A stretch of DNA of 64,000 bases from Tridacna crocea. Its lineage: Eukaryota > Mollusca > Bivalvia > Cardiida > Cardiidae. Below, piece after piece: positions 30,720 to 41,392 of this stretch. Numbering within the stretch: position 1 is the first letter of the stretch; every line of letters starts with the position of its first letter. A program made the position numbers and the translations under genes. The notes below the pieces were generated by a model. The model made no database searches. It saw only the letters and a list, made by a program, of their open reading frames with translations, and was not told where the DNA came from. The DNA is taken from the NCBI GenBank assembly GCA_943736015.1, contig OX031062.1, forward strand, positions 58,082,962-58,146,961, read 5' to 3'.

Positions 30720-30935
30720 AGAATTTAGACCTGCCCATATTGAAAGCGTTATTTTTCAGACTACTATATGTCAGTGTGGCTCTAATGATGCTGTTATTCT
30801 TTGAAAGGGTAGAAAACATTGTGGGAAAGGAAGAAAATGCCAGTTACCAGCATTTTCTCCTTTTTCCCACAATGTTCCCATAAGGCTTTTACACATTATG
30901 TCATTAAAATCCAGCATTCTGTGGGAAAGGGCTAA
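30720..30935 (-). mobile_element. TTAA-A MITE
   Basis: ATTTAGACCTGCCCATATTG (outer end missing), palindrome AAAATGCCAGTTACCAGC, end GTGGGAAAGGGCTAA. It follows directly on the previous copy. Confidence 0.7.
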
Positions 30936-31086
30936 TTGTCAACTTGACTTCTATATTGATTTTGACCCTTGTAGATGTGTTGTTAAGATTTTCTGATGAG
31001 AAATTTCACACCAAACGAAATACTAATTTATCATCCACTAAATGAATTATGATCTTCTTCCCTTTGAAAAAAGCATAATTCATGTC

Positions 31087-31314
31087 TTAACTCTTTACCA
31101 GACAACGAAATTTTAGCCCGTTCCAAATTGAAGCACTTGCAGACCACAATTTCAGTGTGGTTAAAATGGACCAGTTGTTTATTGATAGGGTAGAAAACAT
31201 TGTAGGAAAAGGAGAAAATGCTGGTTACCAGCATTTTGTCCTTTTCCCACGATGTTTTCAAAAGGCTTCTTTCTCATGGTCATCAACAGTCATCATGATG
31301 TGGTAAAGGGTTAA
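31087..31314 (-). mobile_element. TTAA-A MITE
   Basis: TTAACTCTTTACCAGACAAC to GATGTGGTAAAGGGTTAA; palindrome with one mismatch. Confidence 0.9.
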
Positions 31315-31400
31315 TCTTTCAATCCAATCACCAGATTTCATTTATACCTTCTGAACATTATTCTACTGAATATGAAGTTTCCATTTCAGTAATCTCCTTT

Positions 31401-31818
31401 TTAACCCTTAGCTTGCTCCGTGTGACTTACTGACCTTTTCTGGACAACGTAGTTGGTTGTAATAGTTGTGATAGGGTTTTATGCTACTTTAACAGCTAAG
31501 GTCATATCATGGCGGTCAGAGATGCACATGTGTTTCCTGGCTTTCTCATACCAGTACTAACGCGACTTTCTTTCCAAAGCCACCGACTCCTTTTCTCAAA
31601 TGCTTCAGCAGAGGTGAGAGGCGAAAATAGGCCGGGGAGAAAGTTCGCCACAACCGGGTATCGAACTCACAACCACCACTGGTCATGTGCAGTCTGATAT
31701 TTGATCTACACAATATAATAAGGACATCCATCTCCAAACTACCTTAAAAACAGTAATATTTGGGTTTTTACAATCTGCCTGAAAGTTTTATCTTAGTTAT
31801 TTAGCAGGATAAGAGTTA
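31401..31818 (+). mobile_element. TTAA-C MITE split by a SINE
   Basis: The left part TTAACCCTTAGCTTGCTCC...GGACAACGTAG ends near 31451. The right part resumes at GTGCAGTCTGATATTTGATC and runs to GCAGGATAAGAGTTAT. The inserted block is 31452-31690. Confidence 0.7.
31452..31690 (-). mobile_element. tRNA-derived SINE inserted in TTAA-C
   Basis: Minus strand shows GTTGTGAGTTCGATACCC, a good B box. The block interrupts the TTAA-C hairpin between its arms. Confidence 0.6.
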
Positions 31819-31841
31819 TTCCTTACAGCAACATTGGTAAC

Positions 31842-31915
31842 CCATGTCACCTTTGTAGACAGAGTGCACTAGGATTAAACAGTCCAATCTTTGATCTACA
31901 TCATCCCTGCTTCAT
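31842..31915. repeat. TTAA-C core relic
   Basis: GTAGACAGAGTGCACTAGG and CAATCTTTGATCTACATC correspond to the hairpin arms. Confidence 0.4.
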
Positions 31916-31920
31916 TTTAA

Positions 31921-32154
31921 TTAACCCTTTACCACAAAATAACGACTTTTGACAACCCTGGAAGAGATTTGGCTTTAGAAAACATTATGGGAAAAGGAGA
32001 AAATGCTGGTAACCAGCATTTTCTCCTTTTCCTACAATGTTTTCTATTCTAGTATCCATAGCAAATTTTAACTTTCAAGTCACATTTGTTTTGTCATCTG
32101 CAAATACTTTCAATTTGGACCAGTCCAGAAATTTGTTGTTTGGTAAAGAGTTAA
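31921..32154 (+). mobile_element. TTAA-A MITE
   Basis: TTAACCCTTTACCACAAAAT to TTTGGTAAAGAGTTAA; palindrome nearly perfect. Confidence 0.9.
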
Positions 32155-32490
32155 TGGAAAACAGCTATTTCCACTAAAATATCATCCTGCAAAATTAGCT
32201 ATAATTAAAAATAGGTATTATTGAACTACTTTCACCTATTCATTTTTTCCATTTTTTCCTTCTTTGAATTATCATTTATAAATCTAAAACCACTATATTC
32301 TCAATTCAAAAAGAGATAATAATTACCTCCCTTTTCAGAAAACTAACAAAAGTATAAAAAAATAATTTCAAGATAGACATAAACAAAATTTCTGATCCGT
32401 TATAAATGTGCAAAAATATAATTTCTGCATAAATCCTTATTTATCAACCAATTAGAATTTTCACCGGAAGTGCATTACACAGGTCTTACC
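32155..32490. other. Unassigned AT-rich spacer
   Basis: No family match or exon seen. Confidence 0.35.
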
Positions 32491-32662
32491 TTAATTCTTT
32501 ACCAAACGACAAAATTTGAGACTTGTCCAAATTGAAATATTGCAGAAGGCAAAATGAACATAAAACATTGGCTACCAGCATTTTCCCTCTTTTCCCATAA
32601 AGTTTTCAAATGGCTTCTGTCTCAAGGTCGTGAAAACAAGGGATTATTTCGTAAAGGGTCAA
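32491..32662 (-). mobile_element. TTAA-A MITE lacking the left hairpin arm
   Basis: TTAATTCTTTACCAAACGAC, then ATAAAACATTGGCTACCAGC, jumping from the arm base to the apex; ends CGTAAAGGGTCAA. Confidence 0.8.
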
Positions 32663-32712
32663 TGAACACATTTTGCATCAAATTGTCTGACCATTGAAAA
32701 CTGACTTTCAGA

Positions 32713-33133
32713 TTAAGTCTTTACCAGAACATTTGAAGTTTTAACCATCTCTGAGAAAAATTGCTTTTGAAAGCTTTGTGGGAATAGGGCAAAATCTTCT
32801 CCTTTCCCACAATGTTTTCTACTCTTTAACCCATTACCAAACGACAATATTTTAGACTGGTCCAAATTGAAAGCATTTGCAGACGACAAAATAAAAGTGA
32901 CTGATAATTGAAATTTGTTTTCTGAAGGGTAGAAAACATTGTGGGAAAAGGAGAAAATGCTGGTTACCAGCATTTTCTCCTTTTCCCACAATGTTTTCAA
33001 AAGGCATCTTTCTCAGGGGCGTCAAAAGTAGGGATTGAGTGGTAATGGGTTAAAAGTTAATTTCTATTTTTGAGTCACAATAATTTTGTCCTCTGCAAAG
33101 CCTTCAGTTTACGCAAATCTTAATTTTGTTCTA
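32713..33133 (+). mobile_element. TTAA-A MITE (outer) with another copy nested inside
   Basis: Outer left part 32713-32829 ends TTTTCTACTCTTTAA. The outer right part resumes after 33053 with AAGTTAATTTCTATTTTTGAG. Its own palindrome is shortened (GGGAATAGGGCAAAATCTTC). The far end is decayed. Confidence 0.8.
32826..33053 (-). mobile_element. TTAA-A MITE (inner), near intact
   Basis: 228 bp, TTAACCCATTACCAAACGAC to GAGTGGTAATGGGTTAA, with a perfect palindrome. It sits at a TTAA of the outer copy and that TTAA is duplicated, direct evidence of TTAA-specific insertion. Confidence 0.95.
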
Positions 33134-33240
33134 TGCCATCAGACACTGTATGGCAGTCTAGTAATTAGAAACAAATGCACATGTTTATCCAAAGAATGAT
33201 TTGTCTGTTTGTTTGCTTTTTTCAAACACACTACCTCCTG

Positions 33241-33446
33241 AATTACCTCTTCACCGAACAGCAGAATTGGAATCATAGGCAGATGACAAACTAATTCTGG
33301 CACAAATTAGTAATTTTTTCTTTGAAAACATTATGGGGAAAAGGAGGAAATGCTGGTTACCAGCATTTTCTCCTTTTCCCACAATGTTTTCAGAATTCCT
33401 TTTGCTTGGGGTCCGTAAACCTTGGAATTGTATGGTTAAGGGTTAA
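33241..33446 (-). mobile_element. TTAA-A MITE
   Basis: ATTACCTCTTCACCGAACAGC to GTATGGTTAAGGGTTAA; palindrome intact, long arm shortened. Confidence 0.8.
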
Positions 33447-33503
33447 AACTACCACAGGTAATTTAGGAAACCAATTTTGTAAAATATGAGTTATCAAAAT
33501 GAC

Positions 33504-33732
33504 TTAACTCTCTACCAAACGACAAAATTTTACACTGGTCTAAATTCAAAGCATTTGCAGATGACAAAATAAAAGTGATTGGAAATTTGAAACTTGTTTT
33601 AGGACGGGAAGAAAACATTATGGAAAAAGGAGAAAATGCTGGTTACCACCATTTTCTCCTTTTCTCATAATGTTTTCAGAAGACTTCTTTCTCATGGTCG
33701 TTACAAGTCAGGATAGTGTGGTAAAGGGCTAA
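33504..33732 (-). mobile_element. TTAA-A MITE
   Basis: TTAACTCTCTACCAAACGAC to GTGTGGTAAAGGGCTAA; palindrome apex GGTTACCACC slightly altered. Confidence 0.9.
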
Positions 33733-34092
33733 AAGACAATATCCTAAAAAAACAGAAATACAAAAAAACCCCACTTTTTTGCATCACAATGAAGATGCAG
33801 ACTAGGATGCAGACAAAGAGACACCACAAGGACAAGGCTATGACAGCTCCTCCCATTTTCTTTGTAAACAAGCCAGCTAAGAAACTCTTACAGAAAACTG
33901 ATAAATGCCATTATGCCAAGTTTCATTCCTGCTTCCATGCTATGCTTTGTTTTCCCTTTATTCATATCAGAAAGCTGTAAGTATTTTGAAAATGTGTCCA
34001 TACATTGTTAGGTACATGGGCATCCATTTGGTGGCAGAAATGCTGCATCAAACACATATTATAAGACACAAAATTAATAAGCTGGCCTAGAC
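33733..34092. other. Unassigned spacer
   Basis: Short open frames only. A purine-rich stretch (AGATGCAGACTAGGATGCAG) has no assigned identity. Confidence 0.35.
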
Positions 34093-34322
34093 TCAACTCT
34101 GTGAGATGAAAAAATTAAATTGTCCAACTTGATAAAACATGTATTTGAAGTAAGCAAATTACATTTGGCTAAAGTCATAATGAGCTTGTAAAGGAAAAGA
34201 TGGAAAATATTATGGGGGAAAAAAAGTAAATGCTGGTTACCTGCATTTCCCCCTTTTTCCACAATGTTTCTCAAAACTCTCTTTCTCAGGGTCCTTTACT
34301 CAAGGGATCATGTGGTAATAAA
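34093..34322 (-). mobile_element. TTAA-A MITE, decayed
   Basis: ACTCAACTCTGTGAGATG, palindrome AAATGCTGGTTACCTGCAT, end ATGTGGTAATAAAA. Confidence 0.6.
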
Positions 34323-34387
34323 ACCTCCCTAACCAAATGGTTATCTAAGACAGCTGTCATTGCATCTAATTATGTTAAAGGAGCAAT

Positions 34388-34580
34388 TATTTAAAAAAAC
34401 AATTTCATGTTGTTCAAAACTATGGGCAAGAAGACTTCAAAAAACTTGAGGAAAAGGAGAAAACTCTGGTAACCACCATGTGCTTTATTTCCAACAACTT
34501 CTTTTCTTTCCTTTCAAAGCAAATTTCAATGTTTATGAAATGTTTAACTTTTTGACTGCATATGCCTTCCATATGGCAGG
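34388..34580 (+). mobile_element. TTAA-A MITE, strongly decayed
   Basis: GGGCAAGAAGACTTCAAAAAAC, AGGAGAAAACTCTGGTAACCACC, then AAGCAAATTTCAATGTTTATG and CATATGCCTTCCATATGG. Confidence 0.55.
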
Positions 34581-34584
34581 ACTA

Positions 34585-34821
34585 CCATGAGAAAGAAACC
34601 TTTAGAAAATATTGTGGGAAAAGGAGAAAATGCTGGTAACCAGCATTTTCTCCTTTTCCCACAATGTTTTCTCTGCTGGTAACCAGCATTTTCTCCTTTT
34701 CCCACAATGTTTTCTCCCCATCACAAAACAAGTGTCAAATTTTCAGTCACTTTTATTTTGTCATCTGCAAATGCTTTCGATTTGGACAAGCCTAAAATAC
34801 TGCCATTTGGTAATGAGTTAA
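34585..34821 (+). mobile_element. TTAA-A MITE with duplicated hairpin arm
   Basis: The left end is missing (starts CATGAGAAAGAAACC). The segment TGCTGGTAACCAGC...ACAATGTTTTCTC is present twice (34631 and 34674, 43-bp step). Ends TTTGGTAATGAGTTAA. Confidence 0.8.
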
Positions 34822-35015
34822 GTCATCAAGGTAACAGACCAATTATCGAAAAAAATGAGGGAAAATAACCAAAAAGCAAATCATTATAGGTAGGGAAATG
34901 TGTAATGAACATGTCAATGTGTCACTGTCTGTGATATTTACATTAGCATAATAATTACCACACACATACATAGAATATCTTCACAAAAATCATTCTGGTT
35001 TCACTCATTTCTGAG

Positions 35016-35105
35016 TTATAGCCCTTTACTAAAACAGAGTTTTCATGATTCTAATGAAGAAAGCTTTTGAAAACAATATTGTAAAAGAAGGAAATTAAGA
35101 AACAA
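35016..35105 (+). mobile_element. TTAA-A left-arm fragment
   Basis: TAGCCCTTTACTAAAACAGAG, GATTCTAATGAAGAAAGC, TTTTGAAAACAATATTG; stops before the apex. Confidence 0.5.
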
Positions 35106-35189
35106 TGCTGAATAATTATGTCTTAATAGCTTGAAGCAGGTGCCATCATTTTTATTTTACATCGATTTTGAAATACGCTTTCTGGAAAC

Positions 35190-35325
35190 CCTTGCTATAA
35201 TAACATGTACCGAGATGAAGGTTGTACTAAACTTTGACGGCCCACTCATTGCTGGATTTAAACCTGGACCCTCTGATGTAAAAGCCACCATTCTATCTCT
35301 ACACCACTGTGTCCCACATACTATA
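35190..35325 (-). mobile_element. tRNA-derived SINE or tRNA pseudogene
   Basis: Minus strand: CAGTGGTGTAGAGATAGAATG as an A-box region and GGTTTAAATCC as B box, about 35 nt apart. Confidence 0.55.
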
Positions 35326-35479
35326 TAGTGCAGTTTAAATACACAATTTTCCTATCAATGACACTGAGGTTTGTATATTTTTACCATTTTCTGTATCACT
35401 GGCAAAAAAACAGCAATTTCCAAGGCATCTGAGATCAATACCTATACCCATCACTTGTTTAGTCAAGCACATAAAATAA

Positions 35480-36540
35480 CAAGAGGGCCATGATGGCCGT
35501 ATATCACTCCATTGGCTGATACGTACAAACCATACATAATGATACCAAACCTTGTAAGTCTAGGCCAAGTGGATTTAAATAAGAAGACTTTTGAAGTTTT
35601 GTCTATAAAAGTCTGAGTTAAAGTTGTGATCCCATTGGGAAGCCATTCTTGACCATAAAGCTATAGACACTTGAACCCTAGAAGAGCATCCACCATTTAG
35701 TGCCTTATTCAAATCTCCATATAAGCCTGTGGTAGAACTTAACTAGATGAATATATATGCAAAATTTGGTAGCTCTAGACCATATGATTTACCCATTATT
35801 CCATAGATACTCATTTCTATGCACTGCTTGTAGGAACCTTTGGAAAACATAGTGGCAAAAGGTGAAATTGCTCGCGACGAGCAATTTCACCTTTTGCCAC
35901 AATGTTTTCTACACTTTTAAAAGGTGTCATATACACATAAGAAACGGCTTTATCCTTGCTGTTATTTAGGATCAATTAGAGATACCATAGAAATGCCTTG
36001 TGGGGTAAAGGGTTAAGAAAGTAGAAGACTTTTAAAATTTTCACAATGTAAGCCCATGTAAAACTAGTGACCAAATTTAACCCCTAGGCTATTATTTGAA
36101 AAGGCCTACTATGTAAAGCTTCATGCAAATCTGCTAACCCTACAGTTAGAAACCCGAAGATTTTCAAAGTTTTCACAGCAAAAACCAATGTGAAACCTGT
36201 TACCCATGTGGCAGGGCTATTTTTTACCAATGAGGGCTATGATTTTGAGAATCTTAGTAGAAGTCCATTAGATAAAGCTACATGCCACATTTTGTAGCCC
36301 TAGGCCTTATGGTTAGAATCAAGAAGACTTTTAAAGGTTAATGCACTATATAAGCACCAGGTAAAACTACTGAGCCCCAAGTGGGGCCAATTTTGACCCC
36401 AGTGCAATAATATGAAGGACTTTGGTAAAGACCTATTATATACAGCTACAAACAATTTTTTTTTTTCAGCTTAGTTCCATGGCAACGAAAAACACAATGG
36501 CAAGGACATAAGCTTGCTGGCCTTCAGCAAGAGGGGCTAA
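35480..36540 (+). mobile_element. Non-autonomous Helitron-type element
   Basis: Begins CAAGAGGGCCATGATGGCC. Ends with hairpin CTTGCTG-GCCTT-CAGCAAG (36513-36531), nine nt before terminal CTAA. The interior has loosely repeated phrases (CCTATTATATACAGCTAC, AAGAAGACTTTTAAA, GGGGCCAATTTTGACCCC), so it was probably built from diverged tandem units. It hosts a TTAA-B copy at 35798-36016. No Rep/helicase. Confidence 0.7.
35798..36016 (-). mobile_element. TTAA-B MITE inside the Helitron
   Basis: ACCCATTATTCCATAGATAC to GTGGGGTAAAGGGTTAA. The hairpin GGTGAAATTGCTCGCGACG and complement is intact, with an extra CG pair at the apex. Confidence 0.9.
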
Positions 36541-36884
36541 AATGGTTCAGGCATGTGACTTGTAATCTGAGTGTCCCTATTTCAATCTTGCTAATGCTTG
36601 CCATGCAAGAAAGGTGCATATTGTCCAAATTTCAACTAGGATATTGTTACAGAAACCCTGCAACTAAATCAAAAACTGAGGTCAAAATCTGCATATCACA
36701 AATATATTCCATCCTGTCTGATCAAAATGACAATATATTTATGCAAACAAAATCAACAATATTATCAAACATTGAGAAGCAAAAACAGAAACTAAATTGC
36801 CCATGAATAACAATGGCTGTAATGTAATTCTCAATCTCATCTCACAAAGCATGATTAGAAAAGAAAAAGATTGTATTAGATCAG
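36541..36884. other. Unassigned spacer
   Basis: No family or exon. An 83-codon plus-strand frame (36555-36806) lacks recognisable domains. Confidence 0.35.
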
Positions 36885-37012
36885 GATTTGTATTCCACAA
36901 CCATTCTTAACAATATTCTTTGTCTTAATCTGCAGAATTTTCAAAATTTGAAAGTAACACAACTCCTGATTGGCTAAACTGTTTGGTTTAGCAAATCAAG
37001 AGCTGATCCATT
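36885..37012. mobile_element. D-element, right part missing
   Basis: GTATTCCACAACCATTCTTA, TTTGAAAGTAACACAACTCC and the centre CTAAACTGTTTGGTTTAG are kept. The far end is truncated. Confidence 0.55.
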
Positions 37013-37067
37013 TTTGGCCTATCAAATACTAAATTGGTACAAAAGACCTTAGGTTTTCTGATAAGAC

Positions 37068-37250
37068 AGAAATGATAGGACAGAAAACATTATAAAAAGG
37101 ACAAAATTAATGCTGGTTGGTTGCATTTCCTGGTTTTCTCACAGTATTTTCCAAGAGCTCTCTCCCACAGAAGCTATCCTATTTTCTCGAGATATTTTCA
37201 AAAGATTTCTCCCACATGTTTGTTAACTCAAGATTGTTTGGAAAGACTCC
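37068..37250 (-). mobile_element. TTAA-A MITE, strongly decayed
   Basis: GGACAGAAAACATTATAAAAAGG, GCTGGTTGGTTGCATTTCC, then TTTTCAAAAGATTTCTCCC and AAGATTGTTTGGAAAG. Confidence 0.5.
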
Positions 37251-37287
37251 ACAAAAAATCTTTTTCACTGTGCTATCATTTACTATC

Positions 37288-37516
37288 TTAGCTCTTTACA
37301 ACACAATCCAAACTTTGAACAACCCTGAGAAAGAAAGCCTTTGAAACCATTGTAGGAAAAGGAGAAAATGCTGGTAACCAGCATTTTCTCCTTTTCCCAC
37401 ATTGTTTTCTACCCTTTCCAAATCGAATTTCAAATTTTGATGCACATTTATTTTGTTGTTTGCAAATGCTTTCAATTTCGACTAGTCCAAAATTTTATCG
37501 TTTGGTAATGAGTTAA
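37288..37516 (+). mobile_element. TTAA-A MITE
   Basis: TTAGCTCTTTACAACACAATC to GTTTGGTAATGAGTTAA; palindrome with two mismatches. Confidence 0.9.
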
Positions 37517-37614
37517 GATGTTTGAAGCAGAGACAGAAACATTAGACTGTGAGCAACATAGGCAAAAAATATTTCTGGCAAGCATTCTAAAACTATATCA
37601 TCACTAGCCATGAT

Positions 37615-37704
37615 ACCAAATTACCAGCATTTCCGTCTTTTCCCAAAATTTTTTCAAAAGGCATCTTTCAAATTAGAAGTCAGCATTGTGTGGTAAAGGG
37701 TTAG
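37615..37704 (-). mobile_element. TTAA-A fragment (right half)
   Basis: AAATTACCAGCATTTCCG...TTTTCAAAAGGCATC...GTGTGGTAAAGGGTTA. It begins at the palindrome apex. Confidence 0.6.
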
Positions 37705-38333
37705 AGATGCCTGTCTACAGCCGGTGAGCAAAAATGCTGTTAAATTTCAAAAAGAAAAATAGAATGGTACAGAAATCTGTCCTTTGTGTACACAAGGATA
37801 AATTACTGACATGTATCATGTAAATGAAAAAAGAAACACGGGGGTTTGTGTGAAAAACCGAAAATTGGCCAGAAGTAAACCGGCTGACGATCGAAGCTGT
37901 AAACAACGGCGGTGACTCACGGAAATTTATCGTTGGTTTCCGCCTAGAGTCGGATATGGTGTAACTTACATATAGGCCTCGATCTCGGCGTCTAAAAGTA
38001 GAGGCTGCAGCAGAGAAGCATCCATTTTCCTTTATTTACCGCATCAAGGCCAAGGTCAAATATAGTCACGTTACAGTATGCATGATCATCATACGAATCT
38101 ACCCGAGTGTATAACGGACATCGAAAATCTTCGATTCAAAATCCGGAAACGACCAGTCTGTTTACATTGAAGGCCGCAAGTCCGCGAAATGCATTTTCTA
38201 TCAGGCGTAATCTAAGCAACCTTGCAACCGTCAGGCGCAATATTTGGCATAGATATATAAGAATGACTATATTTTGATAAAATAAAAACAAAATGAGTTA
38301 AAACTGGCTTAAAATGAGTATTATTGCCTCTTT
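37702..38333. mobile_element. Candidate longer TTAA-type element
   Basis: TTAGAGATGCCTGTCTAC on the left and, read inward, TTAAAGAGGCAATAATAC on the right are similar. The interior (about 630 bp) has higher GC and no clear frame. The outline resembles 60261-60778 (TTAAAGGTGG ends). I recall similar sequence as a widespread bivalve repeat but cannot verify this. Confidence 0.4.
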
Positions 38334-38699
38334 AAAGATTCATTCAGTGTGTTCGGTTCTCTAAGGGTTGATCAGAGACATTCCACATTCTGCTTGTCAG
38401 ACACCACTATTGCTATCTAGGATGCACTGGCCATACCCTCAATAAATGTCAAAAAACTGGTGTAGAACTTAAGTCATGTTGATTTATAGCTCTTCATCAT
38501 TGCTTCCAATGAACCTCTTTTTCTTTTAATCAAAACCTAGAAGGTAGTGCTTTGCGACCAAAGAAACAGTAATGCATAACACATGAATATATTACAGCAC
38601 TGATTCAATATACTGTAATATTGTGCAGGTAATTTTTAGATGTACTATAAATCAAAACATATTCCGAAAATGACATAATAATTGTATAAAGAAAAAAGT
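38334..38699. other. Unassigned spacer
   Basis: Low-copy-looking sequence without an open splice-bounded frame. It might include an untranslated or intronic segment. Confidence 0.3.
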
Positions 38700-38890
38700 C
38701 AATCTGTGGTTGTGAGGTTAGAATGTTGGCGTCATAATCATAAGGTTCTAAGTTCCATACCCAGATCAGGACCTAGTGTCGACTTTTTGTCTATTGGCCC
38801 ACACATCTAGCATGAGTATTAGTATATATATAGTTTCCAGGAAGCAGAATCAAGAGAAATTAGTATTATAAGTTGTAAGAACTTCTTCCT
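38700..38890 (+). mobile_element. tRNA-derived SINE, second copy
   Basis: GTTAGAATGTTGGCGTCATAA and TTCTAAGTTCCATACCC stand at A/B box positions. The tail TTTCCAGGAAGCAGAATCA matches the SINE at 1795-2000. Confidence 0.6.
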
Positions 38891-38929
38891 CAATCAATGC
38901 AAAATAAATACATGTATATTTAAACAAAA

Positions 38930-39012
38930 ACAACTAAAAACATGGTGGAAAAGGAAACAACTGTTTATTACAAGAAATTGCTCTTTTTCCCACAGTTTTT
39001 TCTAAAGGCATA
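38930..39012 (+). mobile_element. TTAA-A/B-like hairpin relic
   Basis: AAAAACATGGTGGAAAAGGAAAC, apex altered (TTATTACAAGAAATTGCTC), TTTTTCCCACAGTTTTTTC. Confidence 0.45.
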
Positions 39013-39461
39013 TAACAGGGCATGATAAGCCCGATATTTGTGGGGGCTGTACAAACAGGCGGGGCTAGGTGCGACTTAGGTCCCTCTCCCCCCCATAATT
39101 TGTAAACTCCAAAAATTGACAATTTTTCACCATTTTCAATCAAACAAAAATGTATTCATTAAAAGGGAAAAAAAAATCTTCCAAGGCATCATTCTCAGTC
39201 CATTGAAGACCCTAGAAAATAGTAAATAAAGTGTTCAATAAACTTTTAGTCAAGCAAAATTGGAATACCATATATTTCTTTGCACACCCCCCCCATTCTG
39301 AAGGTGCTTTTTACAGGCCTGAGCATAGAGTACTAATTTAACTTTGAGCATGATAATAAAGTATGGTGTTTCTGCCAGCCAAGTTGATCTTCATTATGAT
39401 TATTTATCTAAGCTACCTGACAATCAAGGTACAGCCTCCAAACAATCATTTTTTCAACACT
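39013..39461. other. Unassigned spacer
   Basis: C-rich runs near 39090 and 39287. No family assigned. Confidence 0.35.
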
Positions 39462-39689
39462 TTAACCTTTCCAAAATGACAAACTTTTAGACTAGTCCAA
39501 ATTGAAGGCTTTTGCAGACAACAAAATTAATGTGAATCAAAAATTAAATTTTTAGTTTTGGAGGGTAGAAAACAGTGTGGGAAAAAGACAAAATGCTGGT
39601 TACCAGCATTTTCTCCTTGTCCAACAATGTTTTCTAAAGGCTTCTATCTCAGAGTAGTCAAAACCATGGATTGGCTGGTAAAGGGTTAA
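39462..39689 (-). mobile_element. TTAA-A MITE
   Basis: TTAACCTTTCCAAAATGAC to GCTGGTAAAGGGTTAA; palindrome with three mismatches. Confidence 0.9.
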
Positions 39690-39889
39690 CTCTTTATCAA
39701 ACAACAAACTTTTAGACTGGTCCAAATCGAAACACCTGCATACGACAAAATAAATGTAACTCAAAAATTAAGATTTGTTTGTATGGAATAGGAGAAAATG
39801 CTGATAACCAGCATTTTCTCCCTTTTCCAAAATGTTTTCAGAAGGCTTCTATTTCTTGGTCGTAAAAAAACCAAAAAAAAAAGATTTAA
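39686..39889 (-). mobile_element. TTAA-A MITE abutting the previous copy
   Basis: Shares TTAA 39686-39689, same orientation. The right end is replaced by A-rich sequence before a TTAA at 39886. Confidence 0.8.
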
Positions 39890-40177
39890 AGACTCTTGCA
39901 CTTGGTGGCAAAAACTGCATTAGCACATGACTCTCCCAAAAAAATCATGACAAAAAATAATGTATTTTTCATGATATTGCCTGAAAAGTCAACTAATCAA
40001 CACCTACCCGTATCCAGGGGTTATGACGACTGAAAATCTAATTAAGAGTTTCTGATGTTTTAGCAGTGTTACTTGCAAAGTCATCATGACTTGGTCATAT
40101 TATCAACAAAGTTAATAATAGACTGTATAATATAAGTTTCCCACAATGATCTAAACAAGCCTTTTTTCATTAACAAC
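39890..40177. other. Unassigned spacer
   Basis: No family or exon seen. Confidence 0.3.
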
Positions 40178-40316
40178 TATAGCTGTCACTGAATATGACT
40201 TAATAGCCCCCGCCCGTGTTTTGACAGAAACAGGCAATTATTTGTACACAGACAGACACACGGATGGATACAGGGGCGGACAAACATTCGTTTTGCACAG
40301 GTATAATTATCCTATC
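40178..40316 (+). repeat. F-repeat (AGCTGTCACTGAAT...GGACAGACA)
   Basis: AGCTGTCACTGAATATGAC, GACAGAAACAGGCAATTA and a CAGACAGACACACGGATGG run end near TTTTGCACAGGTATAA. Collinear copies lie at 50187 and 62015. Confidence 0.65.
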
Positions 40317-40448
40317 CTTGGTAAACAAGGATGCATGTGGAAAAGGGTGCAGGCAGAGATCACCCTGGACCTACATTGGACCATTTGGTGATGGGGGGAT
40401 TACAGTACGTACTATATAAAGCATGTCACTATTGATGTCAATCACAAC

Positions 40449-40676
40449 TTAACCCTTTACCCTATAAGGCATTTCTATGGTATCTGTAATTGACCCTTAA
40501 TAACAGCAATGATGAAGACGTTTCTTATGTGTATATGACACCTTTGATAGTGTAGAAAACATTGTGGCAAAAGTTGAAATTGCTTGTCACGAGCAATTTC
40601 ACCTTTTGCCACAACGTTTTCCAAAAGCTCCTACAAGCAATGCGTAGATATGAGTATCTATGGAGTAAAGGGTTAA
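40449..40676 (+). mobile_element. TTAA-B MITE
   Basis: TTAACCCTTTACCCTATAAGG to GGAGTAAAGGGTTAA; hairpin with one mismatch (AAAGTTGAAATTGC); both TTAA present. Confidence 0.95.
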
Positions 40677-40795
40677 GTATTGTCATCATCATGATGGTCA
40701 TATTTTACTCTTACAAATCAATCAACAAAGAATAATAATTATATTCAAGACTGCTGCCACTAATCACATTTTGTGTTCCACAACACTGTATGTGC

Positions 40796-41003
40796 AGTCT
40801 GATCTTATGTTGCATGCTCTGTACTTTTTATTATATACCTAGCAGTGAAATCCTGGAATTTCCCAGTGTAATAAATTTTGATAACATCACTAGTGATGTG
40901 AAGTCTGATCTTATGTTGCATGCTCTGCACTTTTTATTATATACCTAGCAGTGAAATCCTGGAATTTCCCAGTGTAATAAATTTTGATACCATCACTAGT
41001 GAC
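40796..41003. repeat. 106-bp direct duplication
   Basis: AGTCTGATCTTATGTTGCATG...ATCACTAGTGA occurs twice in tandem with about four differences. Confidence 0.85.
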
Positions 41004-41126
41004 ATTATCAACTTTCACTTTCACTTCCTGACGTAATTTGGGAACTACTTTTTTTTTTCAGCTACATTTTTTTCCACTTTCCAACGCAAAATTACAAATA
41101 ATGATGTTAATAAGGTACATAATAAA

Positions 41127-41260
41127 TAGAATAATCAACTGGTTATTTTTGATATGAAAATAATCTCACTCGGACGCTGTGCACTCGTTTTTTCAACGCC
41201 TAACAATGCATCCTCGTGAGATATTTTTCATATCAAATTCAACCAGTTGATTATCCTCTA
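41127..41260. repeat. Foldback repeat
   Basis: Arms of about 43 nt (ATAATCAACTGG...GATATGAAAA..ATCTCAC and complement) flank a 40-bp centre with CTCGGACGCTGTGCACTCG. Same outline as 47773-47942. Confidence 0.7.
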
Positions 41261-41392
41261 TATATTCTTCCAATCTTTTTTTTCAACCATTTCAAATACA
41301 AATCCAATGATTTGAGGTACAATCATTTACCATAATCTCAAACTCATCTGCAAATGTTCTAAAGTGGAATTATTTCTAAATTTTGTTGTCTA

